From: JAJPJG01 sp034667645 | Lineage (GTDB): Bacteria; Verrucomicrobiota; Verrucomicrobiia; Chthoniobacterales; Chthoniobacteraceae | NCBI GenBank assembly: GCA_034667645.1 | Contig: JAXDQV010000347.1 | Coordinates: 1-6,973 of the forward strand | Length of the DNA: 6,973 nucleotides | Direction of reading: 5' to 3' | Part shown: in pieces, positions 1 through 5,880 of the stretch | Position numbering within the stretch: position 1 is the first letter of the stretch | Layout of the letters: each line of letters begins with the position of its first letter | The notes under the pieces: generated by a model | What the model was told of the DNA's origin: nothing | What the model saw: only the letters and a program-made list of their open reading frames with translations | Database searches by the model: none | Made by a program: the position numbers and the translations under genes

Positions 1-1241
1 GCCTGTGCTAAGGTTTTCACTGGCTGCAAAAACTTCTTGTGCTGCTCCAACGCACCCAACACTAACCGGGTTTCTTTTTCGGAGAGCTGTGTTCGCGATG
101 CTTCACCGCTCGAATTGACGCGAACAAAGCGACAGCAATCCTTTGAATCCAGCCGCGGGACCAAAGAGGCCGGCGTGTGTGGCTTAAACGCGCCTCCGCT
201 CAGGTCGCAAAGGTTGTCTCCGAATAAATAAGTTTGGGGGCCCACAACTTCCAAGACATCTCGTGTCCAAGTGCCGGGCTGTTCGCCTAAGTCTATGACT
301 TTGGAGGTGTCGCCGCCTAGTTCCTCGGCGACATTCTCCATTACCGATCTTCGATTCTCCTGCTTCACCAAACGTTTAAAGATATTGCGCCCCACGCCCA
401 GCTTCTCGGCAGTTTCAGTGACATTGTTTTGTTCAAGGGGAAACCCACGCAACCCGGCCGCGAGCTTGGACAAACCGCGCCGCGCCTCGTCCCGTTTGAC
501 CCCCTCCATCCCGACAAGCGTAGGAACCTGCAGGCGTAGCAGTTCCCAGGCTACTGAGCCTGCTGTGGATTTCGAGTCGATTACCGCGCCAGAGTAGACG
601 TGCTCGACCATCCACGGTTTAAAATCAGTGCCAAGGGCGTGACGGCAATCGTCGATGCCCTTTCCCGGTGCGGCCAAGGGCACACACGACACCAGGACCG
701 AGGCCGGCGCGACGAGCTGACCGAACGTCCGAGCAGCGTGTGAGAACTGATAATTAAAGACGACATCTTGGTCACCTAGGAAGATGAAAAATGGATCCTG
801 GACATAGTGGAGAAACTCGACGATTTCCGGCACGAGCTCACCGGTACCGTCACGGAAGTTATAGAATCCCCCGAGCGCAATGGCCGTGAATCCTTCTTCG
901 GCGAGGGCAAGCGCTTTCTTTTCGCCCTCGACGACAAGGATCGGGTTGTTGAGGTTCTTATCTTCTCCCCAGATCGACGGGGGCAGGTATGCGTGTGGAG
1001 CGGAACCACTTCGCTGATGGTATTTCTGGTCGCCGCGGGGCTGATCGAGTCGCAGCCTTGCAAATTCAATTCCGCCGTCTTCGACGGCTTCCCCGTGAAA
1101 GTTAAAATACGGAAACACCATTCCCGATTCTCGGATGCCACAGAACTGGAAGGCGCTGTTGGCCTCGATTCGGTCGACCTTTGCTTTGGCAAGGTAATCT
1201 GCGGAAACGCCCGGCAGTGATAATCGGTGGTCAGTGGTCAT
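1..1241 (-). CDS. DUF3854/TOPRIM-like primase-type protein, C-terminus beyond window
   Basis: The frame stays open for 413 codons from ATG 1241 and leaves the window at its left edge, so the C-terminus is missing. Residues 101-200 carry a TOPRIM-like pattern typical of DUF3854 proteins of plasmids, phages and integrative elements: VVEGEKKA at 103-110 (acidic E105), FLGDQD at 154-159 (the DxD pair D157/D159) and GKGIDD at 193-198. In relatives this domain precedes a helicase/ATPase domain, and a role in replication priming is usually assumed; no ATPase motif is visible in the part seen here. Residues about 260-300 look like a DNA-binding helical segment (TETAEKLGVGRNIFKRLV). The gene follows the ParB-like gene after a terminator-like hairpin. 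The bases before the ATG are TTTTTAAAACACAC, with no Shine-Dalgarno site, so translation may be weak or leaderless. I am confident of the family and unsure of the biochemical role. Confidence 0.8.
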   Translation of the reverse strand, partial: MTTDHRLSLPGVSADYLAKAKVDRIEANSAFQFCGIRESGMVFPYFNFHGEAVEDGGIEFARLRLDQPRGDQKYHQRSGSAPHAYLPPSIWGEDKNLNNPILVVEGEKKALALAEEGFTAIALGGFYNFRDGTGELVPEIVEFLHYVQDPFFIFLGDQDVVFNYQFSHAARTFGQLVAPASVLVSCVPLAAPGKGIDDCRHALGTDFKPWMVEHVYSGAVIDSKSTAGSVAWELLRLQVPTLVGMEGVKRDEARRGLSKLAAGLRGFPLEQNNVTETAEKLGVGRNIFKRLVKQENRRSVMENVAEELGGDTSKVIDLGEQPGTWTRDVLEVVGPQTYLFGDNLCDLSGGAFKPHTPASLVPRLDSKDCCRFVRVNSSGEASRTQLSEKETRLVLGALEQHKKFLQPVKTLAQ

Positions 1242-1250
1242 GTGTGTTTT

Positions 1251-1291
1251 AAAAAGGGTGGGAGCCGCCTGGCATGTTACCAGGCGGCTCC
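1251..1291 (-). terminator. Intrinsic terminator or attenuator after the ParB-like gene
   Basis: A perfect 12-bp inverted repeat, GGAGCCGCCTGG (1261-1272) and CCAGGCGGCTCC (1280-1291), encloses a 7-base loop. Read on the minus strand it starts 6 bases after the ParB-like stop codon (1300-1298). It is followed by CACCC and then TTTTT (1255-1251). The T run starts five bases from the stem, a slightly imperfect geometry for an intrinsic terminator. The plus-strand side has no T run, so it acts leftward. Its T tract ends only about 10 bases before the DUF3854 start codon, so it may also attenuate that gene or block read-through into it. Confidence 0.72.
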
Positions 1292-1297
1292 GCTGAG

Positions 1298-2333
1298 TTA
1301 CTTAATTGAGACTGTCACTCCGAGTTTTCGGAGCCATGTCAGCATCTCCTCAACGACTTTTTTCCAATCGTTCCGCTGATTTTTACTCAGCTTAGTAATT
1401 TCCAAGCCTCGGAGAAATGTGACGACGGAGTCGGCACACTCCAGTGCGCGTTCGTGTCCATCATTGCTGCCAGCTCCACTGCTGCTTGGCGTTGGCGCCG
1501 CCGCGGTTTCCTCCGCTTGTTTCGCAGCTTTTCCCGACCGCCCTTTCTTCTTCGACGTCTTGCTTTTGATCTTGATAAGATCATCGGCCACTACCTTGTC
1601 GAACGCGCCTTTGATAGTTCGGTCCAACAGGTCTCGAACTTCTGCTGCCTTCTTCTCGCGTGAACTCCTTCCGAGTGTGTCGATGACCTCGACCCACGGC
1701 TCCGGCGCGTTCAGCCGACACGCCGCTGATTCCTCCTATCTTCTTCGCGACCAGGTCCCTAGTCGTTCCGTTTTCAGCCCCTGCAACCGGTTGCATACCT
1801 TCGGAGCTGTGGTTCGCCATCCGGAGCTTCGATCGCTCATTCTCCACCTCAACAAGCGCGTTAAACTCCCGCCCGATCTGCTCGTTGGTTTTCACTCGCT
1901 GTTTGTTTGCCTGGACCAGCGCTTCACAGATGTCGAATTGGTCGGTCGAGTGGAACACTACGGCCGCGACGTCCTCGATGCCGAGTTTCACCGCCGCAGC
2001 GTGGCGACGGTGTCCGGCGATGATCGTGTTCGTCCGGGTGATCAGGATTGGTTGATAAATCCCGTTCCGGCGGATTGTTTCCACGAACTCTTCTTCGAGT
2101 TCACTGCCGTAGATCTCCACGTTAAGCGGATGCGGTTTCAGTTCAGACGCCTGCACCATCACCACCGAGTTTTGCTCGATGGGGCTTCGGTCTGCTGGTT
2201 TGATCGTTTCCTCGATCATGTTTTCCCCGATGGAGGGATTTCCGTTGTCGGCGTAATTCCCCGCACTTCCGGCGAGGTCTGTTTCAGCCGCGAGAACCTG
2301 TTCAAGCACGGCTGCATTTGGTGTTTCTGTCAT
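1298..2333 (-). pseudogene. ParB/Srx-fold (ParB-like) protein, frameshifted
   Basis: The first frame starts at ATG 2333, with a GGGGA about 10 bases upstream. It holds a ParB N-terminal-like domain at residues about 56-140: a VQASELKPHPLN strand, ELEEEFVETIRRNGIYQPI, then the IIAGHRRHAAA box (GHRR 107-110, matching the GERR-type nucleotide-binding box) and a QANKQRVKTNEQ segment. After about residue 193 (SAERAGAV) the frame turns to low-similarity arginine-rich sequence. The next frame over continues sensibly as VEVIDTL, EKKAAEVRDLL and DRTIKGAFDKVV, followed by a Lys/Ala/Ser-rich linker and a helical C-terminus ending at stop 1300-1298. Removing one G from the CCC/GGG run at 1693-1695 joins the frames into about 344 residues (GAV-VEVID). 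The gene lies 18 bases after the HTH gene. ParB-fold proteins act in DNA partition or gene control, some as nucleases; no ParA partner is visible here. The shift could be real or a sequencing error. Confidence 0.8.
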
Positions 2334-2351
2334 AATTATGTTTTCCCCGGT

Positions 2352-2639
2352 TTAGGATTGAGCGCCGCCAACAACCGGGAAGTGGGCGACGTGAAGTTCG
2401 TCAACGGGCCGCTTGGAAATGGTGCGGTTTTCCGGCACGGAGCGGGCGTCCGCGATCCAGCGGTCCACGTCGCTTCTGCGATACCGAATCAGACGGGAGT
2501 TGAATTTGATCGGAGTCAGCTCACCTCGAACTTCGGCTCGAGCGATCGTTTTCGGATGGCATCGAACCCGCGCAGCGACTTCGCGCCGAGATTCGAGCTG
2601 ATCTGTGCTAGCATGTTGGGACAAGGTGGGACTTTTCAC
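2352..2639 (-). CDS. Small helix-turn-helix (excisionase/MerR-like) DNA-binding protein
   Basis: This is a 95-residue basic protein. Residues about 15-64 form a HTH_17/AlpA-type winged helix: SRREVAARVRCHPKTIARAE (helix-turn-helix), GELTPIKFNSRLIRYRR (wing) and SDVDRWIADA (last helix). I chose GTG 2639 because GGTGAG lies 9 bases before it; a longer version from TTG 2675 (107 residues) has no ribosome binding site. Such proteins bind element DNA as excisionases or as activators/repressors of element genes. It lies 18 bases upstream of the ParB-like gene in the same orientation, probably as the first gene of an operon, so control of that operon or of excision are both plausible. The sequence does not decide between them. 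Confidence 0.75.
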   Translation of the reverse strand: MKSPTLSQHASTDQLESRREVAARVRCHPKTIARAEVRGELTPIKFNSRLIRYRRSDVDRWIADARSVPENRTISKRPVDELHVAHFPVVGGAQS

Positions 2640-2699
2640 GTCCCGACTCTCACCTAACCAAGTCAGTAACCTCAAACCATTGAATTAGAAAGATAGGGC

Positions 2700-2740
2700 A
2701 CCCGGCTTCTAATATTCTTGGCCTGCGAGCGCGGCCTCAA
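2700..2740 (-). promoter_or_regulatory. Possible promoter/operator of the HTH-ParB operon
   Basis: In the gap between the 277-aa gene and the HTH gene, the minus strand reads TTGAGG, then 18 bases, then AATATT: a weak sigma70-like pair. The same stretch is an imperfect inverted repeat (CTTGAGGCC and GGCCAAG around GCGCTCGCA) that could be an operator for the HTH protein or a weak terminator of the gene upstream; no T run follows it. This rests on consensus matching by eye only. Confidence 0.25.
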
Positions 2741-2765
2741 GCATCTTGACTGACTTTCTTTGAAA

Positions 2766-3599
2766 CTAGTAGCTCCTTGGCCTAGGCGAGGTCATCCCTT
2801 TGCTGGGCGCCGGAGACTCTTCAGTCTCGTGAGGACGAAACTCTTTCCGGCCTGCCATGTAGTGCAAGAAGTGTTTTTTCGCGAGCTTCTCATTCTTTTC
2901 GGCGGAAACGTCATAGGGACCGAAATCAGCGGTTTTGGAAGGCTTGCGGCCTAGGCGTTGTATAGGAGTCAGTTTTCGTTCCTCAGCCTGTAGTTTCCGA
3001 TACCACGCACGGAATTCCGGTGTCGTTATCATTGCTTTGTATGCCTCAACCGCGTTCCGGCGCTCGGCTTGATATTCGGCATTCATAGCGTCGTACTTTT
3101 GTGACCGTCGCTTCTCGCGACGGCTCAGCAGATCACGGGCCTTACCAATTATACTGGGATGCAGACCATCGAGACCGCCGACCCGTTGCTGTTCAAAAAA
3201 CGCTGCGATCTCTTTGTCACTACTAAGTTGGCCGTCCCTCATTCGCGGCAGGTGATGGAACTGATCTAATAGCAGGGTGGCAACCTTTTCGATCTGAGCG
3301 AACGAGGCCACTTTTTCTCTGGCAAAACTCACAAGGGCGAGAAAGTAGGCCGGAGCCTTGATGAACAGACGTGTGAATCGCCTTGCAAAGACCTCCTGCA
3401 GTTGAGCATCGGGAATCTCAGTCAGCTCACAAGGTGAGATCGCGATTCTGACCAACCATACTGCATTTTCGCATCGCTCGAACGACGAGCGACCCCAGGA
3501 TTCGGGTATTGGATGATCCTCAATAAACGTGAACAGGATATCCCAGTGCCAGAGACGTTTGCCTTCTTGGAAGCCTTTATTCTTTTTGGGCCTTGGCAT
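2766..3599 (-). CDS. Uncharacterised 277-aa basic element protein
   Basis: I do not recognise a family. The ATG at 3599 opens 277 residues and no clear Shine-Dalgarno site precedes it. The N-terminus is basic (MPRPKKNKGFQEGKR). An aromatic segment follows (LWHWDILFTFIEDHPIPESW, about 16-35), then amphipathic and hydrophobic helices at about 45-115, too broken by charges to be clear membrane spans. Residues about 150-210 are highly charged and helical (RREKRRSQKYDAMNAEYQAE and the following stretch), possibly a coiled coil. The tail is rich in Pro, Ser and Glu. No signal peptide or catalytic motif is seen. It lies 56 bases downstream of the integrase stop in the same orientation and upstream of the HTH gene, so it is element cargo or an element-specific DNA-interacting protein. 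The frame is uninterrupted and its composition looks protein-like, so I believe it is a real gene. Confidence 0.68.
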   Translation of the reverse strand: MPRPKKNKGFQEGKRLWHWDILFTFIEDHPIPESWGRSSFERCENAVWLVRIAISPCELTEIPDAQLQEVFARRFTRLFIKAPAYFLALVSFAREKVASFAQIEKVATLLLDQFHHLPRMRDGQLSSDKEIAAFFEQQRVGGLDGLHPSIIGKARDLLSRREKRRSQKYDAMNAEYQAERRNAVEAYKAMITTPEFRAWYRKLQAEERKLTPIQRLGRKPSKTADFGPYDVSAEKNEKLAKKHFLHYMAGRKEFRPHETEESPAPSKGMTSPRPRSY

Positions 3600-3655
3600 C
3601 GCTGAAGCGCTTAAATCGATTTCCGCGAGATGAGTTCGAGTTTCCGCTACATGCT

Positions 3656-5014
3656 CTATTGAGGATGGGATCTGAGCATTTTTCCGAATCCCGTGGTAGT
3701 TCGAAGTTTCTTGTCGGCGTAGTGCTGTGTCGTGATGGCGATGTCGCTGTGGCGCAAGGCGCGTGAGGCCGCAAAGATGCCATGTTCATTGGCGATGGTG
3801 GATCCGAACTCCTTCCTTAACTCGTGGAGCGGTTTTTGCGCATTCACTCCTTTCGTCCGGAGCCAAGCAATAAGCCCGTCGAATACCTTTTCGCACCGGT
3901 AGGCAGAATACGTGGCATTCATGGTGAGCTGACGATCCGACTGAACCACAAACCGCCCTGGGGACTGCTTGCGAAATTCTTCGAGAAGTGAGGACACCTC
4001 AGAGTCGATCTCGACATCCCCCGAGCTCTCCTCTGTTTTGGGGCGAAAGAATTCCGTTTCTTGAATGCGAATGAGATGCTTGTGAAAGTCAAAAGCCGTC
4101 CATTCCAACTTATCGATTTCGTTCCTTCGAAGGCCGGCGCACAGACTCAAGAGGAGAACTTTAAATTGGTCGGGTTTGTCTCCGTCTCCTCCTGCGAGTT
4201 CGAGTTGCGCTTCGCCGATCAATTTCTCGACATCGACCACGCTGTGGTAGCGCATCGATTGCCGCGCCTCGAAGGCCACGCCCGTGAAGGGAAGAGGTTC
4301 CGGCAGCTTGAGGGGAAGAAATCGCATGACGTTCTTCGAGAGTAGACTTTTCGCCTGCCGAAGCAAAGAGTTGACGCTAATCCGGGCGCGGCGCTGGCTG
4401 ACGGGATCGGCGTCGGCGCGTTTTAAAAAGCGCAATTTCCAGGCCTGAACCTTTTCCGGCGTCAGGTCCGCAAGTCTGACGGCATCGATCTTCTCGATCC
4501 ACTTCTGCCGGCCTCCGGTGTGGGGATTAAATTTCTCGCGGCCACCGTCGATGTTGAATACGTCCGCCACGATCTTGCGCAATGCCTTGCTGTAATCACT
4601 CATCGTCTTCGGCCGGATTCCGGCGACCCGTTCCACTTCCCGGAGCAGATCCCCCACAGTGACATGAAGAATTCTTGGGCGAACTGATTCTGGCTTGTAG
4701 CGCAGGAGCGCCTCCTCCCACCCTGCTCCCTTCAGAGTCTGGAAAATACTCTTCGCCTTCGCGGCACCGGCGGCTTTGTTCGGAGTGCCAAGAGCAAAGG
4801 CCTCGCGGCGGCCGGCGTGCTGGATGCGCACGGACCAGTCCGGCGACACCACACGTTTGCCCTCCCGGGTGTAGCCATCATGGAAGAGCTTCACTTCCCA
4901 ATAGCGGACGTCGGCTTTTCCATGCTTCTTCGCCTTCGGGAACTTGGAATGCTCCGCCATTTCTCCGCCACTTTTTCCGTCCTTAACTACGGCATACTGT
5001 CTGCTATTGTCCAC
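3656..5014 (-). CDS. Tyrosine-recombinase integrase of the element
   Basis: This is a complete 452-residue phage-type integrase that would catalyse site-specific recombination between element and chromosomal att sites. The C-terminal catalytic domain shows the full set: R296 in CAGLRRNEI, K326 in RPKTEES, H397 and R400 in HELRKEF, H422 in LRHSDI and the nucleophile Y432 in THQ-like context TTQHYADKK. The N-terminal part holds an arm-binding-like region (about 30-100) and a core-binding/SAM-like helical region (about 115-235, with TMSDYSKALRKIVADVF). I chose GTG 5014 because GAAGGA lies 8 bases upstream; ATG 4960 has GGAG too close to serve. The tRNA-Thr fragment at 5106-5149 begins about 90 bases upstream of the start, the usual int-att arrangement. 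The next gene downstream in the element is the 277-aa unknown. Confidence 0.93.
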   Translation of the reverse strand: MDNSRQYAVVKDGKSGGEMAEHSKFPKAKKHGKADVRYWEVKLFHDGYTREGKRVVSPDWSVRIQHAGRREAFALGTPNKAAGAAKAKSIFQTLKGAGWEEALLRYKPESVRPRILHVTVGDLLREVERVAGIRPKTMSDYSKALRKIVADVFNIDGGREKFNPHTGGRQKWIEKIDAVRLADLTPEKVQAWKLRFLKRADADPVSQRRARISVNSLLRQAKSLLSKNVMRFLPLKLPEPLPFTGVAFEARQSMRYHSVVDVEKLIGEAQLELAGGDGDKPDQFKVLLLSLCAGLRRNEIDKLEWTAFDFHKHLIRIQETEFFRPKTEESSGDVEIDSEVSSLLEEFRKQSPGRFVVQSDRQLTMNATYSAYRCEKVFDGLIAWLRTKGVNAQKPLHELRKEFGSTIANEHGIFAASRALRHSDIAITTQHYADKKLRTTTGFGKMLRSHPQ

Positions 5015-5105
5015 TCGCTGGTTCCTTCAACATTCACAACGGTAGAGAGATATAGCGGACTTGCAAAGACTTTTTGTGACACAACCGGACAAGGCAACCA
5101 GAAAA
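5015..5105. promoter_or_regulatory. int upstream / att-arm region with short palindrome
   Basis: This 90-base gap between the integrase start and the tRNA fragment should hold the int promoter and the integrase arm sites. It contains an 11-base palindrome, TTGTG-A-CACAA (5074-5084), and on the minus strand a weak -10-like TATATC (about 5049-5054) with no convincing -35. No stronger signal is visible, and the assignment rests mostly on position. Confidence 0.35.
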
Positions 5106-5149
5106 TTTGTAATCAGCAGGTCATCGGTTCGAGCCCGATTGCCGGCTCC
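5106..5149 (+). other. Attachment site: 3' part of a tRNA-Thr(TGT) gene (attR-like)
   Basis: The sequence matches the 3' part of a threonine tRNA: anticodon TGT (5108-5110), AA, anticodon-stem strand TCAGC (5113-5117), variable AGGTC (5118-5122), T stem ATCGG, T loop TTCGAGC, T stem CCGAT (5123-5139), acceptor strand TGCCGGC (5140-5146), then TCC (5147-5149). The bases to the left (ACCAGAAAA and beyond) do not form a D arm or the expected acceptor 5' strand GCCGGCA, so the gene is only a 3' half. This is the classical remnant left by a tyrosine recombinase integrating at a tRNA 3' end. Because the tRNA reads rightward, the intact copy should lie left of the element, outside the window, and DNA right of 5149 should be host. 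Confidence 0.88.
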
Positions 5150-5185
5150 CTTCATAATAAACGACTTACGAATAATCAAGACATT

Positions 5186-5229
5186 TAGTCTCGGCTTAGT
5201 AGGGTAATTGTAGGCCAATAACGAGACTA
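5186..5229. repeat. Bulged inverted repeat next to the att site
   Basis: TAGTCTCG (5186-5193) pairs with CGAGACTA (5222-5229). Inside it GCTTA (5194-5198) pairs with TAGGC (5211-5215) through one G-U pair, leaving a one-sided bulge and a loop GTAGGGTAATTG. It lies in a 105-base AT-richer strip between the tRNA remnant and the rtcB remnant. No T run follows on either strand, so I do not call it a terminator. It may be a scar of an earlier insertion or a recombination-related site. Confidence 0.4.
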
Positions 5230-5253
5230 GAAGCACGACATTCACTGTTTGAA

Positions 5254-5614
5254 AACGCGGCGTTATCCGTCGGAAGCACGCCCCATGAGGTCTTAGGTGA
5301 AGTCCCGGCATGAGCGCGCTGACGCACACGCGTTGGCCATCTGCTTCACCGCCTCGGCTTCGAGGCCCTCGCCCCACTGACGCCACGGCGCGAGTTCCGC
5401 ACGTGGCGTGAACGCCGGGCGATAGATCGCACGAGCCAGCGGCGCGCGCAGTTCGTCGGCGAAGAACGCCGGCGGATTGGCGACAATGTTGGAACCTCGG
5501 CCTCAAGCAACGCGCCATCCTTACCCTGCGCGATGAAGTTCTGGATGAACTCGTGCGCGAGCTGGATCGGCTCGCCCACAGGCACGCCGAGGCGGATGAG
5601 GTCTTTGGTGTTCA
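5254..5614 (-). pseudogene. rtcB: Decayed N-terminal fragment of rtcB (RNA ligase)
   Basis: The minus frame from ATG 5614 reads MNTKDLIRLGVPVGEPIQLA up to LLEAEV, a typical RtcB N-terminus. After a one-base loss near 5491-5493 the adjacent frame continues NIVANPPAFFADELRAPL, then YRPAFTPRAELAPW, WRQWGEGLEAEAVKQMANAC, the conserved lead-in to the RtcB GxMPDxHxGxG metal site. There the reading breaks again: ALMP is recognisable, the following DAHLGYGLPIGG stretch is shortened and contains TAA, and a last piece reads GVLPTDNAA at about 5280-5254. RtcB is normally about 400-480 residues (3'-phosphate/2',3'-cyclic phosphate RNA ligase for tRNA splicing and RNA repair); only about the first quarter is left and the catalytic Cys/His residues are absent. 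Several independent indels argue for true decay rather than a sequencing slip. It lies beside the att site and points toward it. Confidence 0.85.
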
Positions 5615-5780
5615 TGGTATTGGTTCGGTTGAAAATCGTGGGCGTAGTGTGCGGACACATTCCGAGTGCGCAGCGGTGTTTGTTCTTTTTGTCTTTAGGA
5701 TACAGCCGGAGAAGGATTGGGCCGTCTTGCGGCTGCATTGCGGTTGCTCTTTGGGGGTCGATCGAGCTTGGTGTAATGAG

Positions 5781-5815
5781 GACGCCGCCCGAAGCATGGG
5801 GCTCCGAGCGGCGTC
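5781..5815 (-). terminator. Long hairpin after the membrane-protein operon
   Basis: GACGCCGC (5781-5788) and GCGGCGTC (5808-5815) form an 8-bp stem, extended inward by 5790-5795 with 5801-5806 around loop 5796-5800. Two positions (5789/5807 and 5792/5804) are C-A and A-C mismatches on the plus strand but U-G and G-U wobbles in minus-strand RNA, giving a continuous 15-bp helix only there. It lies about 40 bases beyond the operon stop. No T run follows, so it is a 3'-end structure or a Rho-type/weak terminator. Confidence 0.5.
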
Positions 5816-5837
5816 GGTTAAGTGACTAGCAGCGCGC

Positions 5838-5880
5838 GTGGAAAAAGCCGTTCACCTCACCGCGGCCGGCGGGCTTTCCA
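5838..5880 (-). terminator. Possible weak terminator overlapping the operon stop codon
   Basis: On the minus strand GGAAAGCC is followed, after about 22 bases that include the TGA stop (5859-5857), by GGCTTTTTCC with a five-T run (5846-5842). The AAAGCC/GGCTTT stem is short and the loop long, so this is marginal; the larger hairpin at 5781-5815 is the better candidate. Confidence 0.25.

Noticed and set aside
581..1220. Plus- and minus-strand frames of 64-138 residues inside the DUF3854 gene
   Set aside because: They overlap the 413-codon frame with VVEGEKKA, GDQD and GKGIDD motifs. That frame is the real one although no stop occurs inside the window.
1298..1627. Separate 109-residue gene starting at TTG 1627
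   Set aside because: The frame stays open upstream of the TTG with conserved-looking residues (VEVIDTL, EKKAAEVRDLL) and joins the ParB-like frame by a one-base change, so it is the C-terminal part of one gene.
1419..2657. 412-residue plus-strand frame
   Set aside because: It lies wholly antisense to the HTH and ParB-like genes, has no recognisable domain, and its sequence mirrors theirs; long antisense frames are common at this GC.
5106..5149. A functional tRNA-Thr gene
   Set aside because: No D arm, no 5' acceptor strand and no anticodon-stem 5' strand precede it; only the 3' part is present.
5027..5518. 163-residue minus frame containing GNRARTDDLLITN
   Set aside because: That phrase is the translation of the tRNA-Thr 3' half on the opposite strand, a well-known annotation artefact. 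The rest of the frame crosses the rtcB remnant out of frame.
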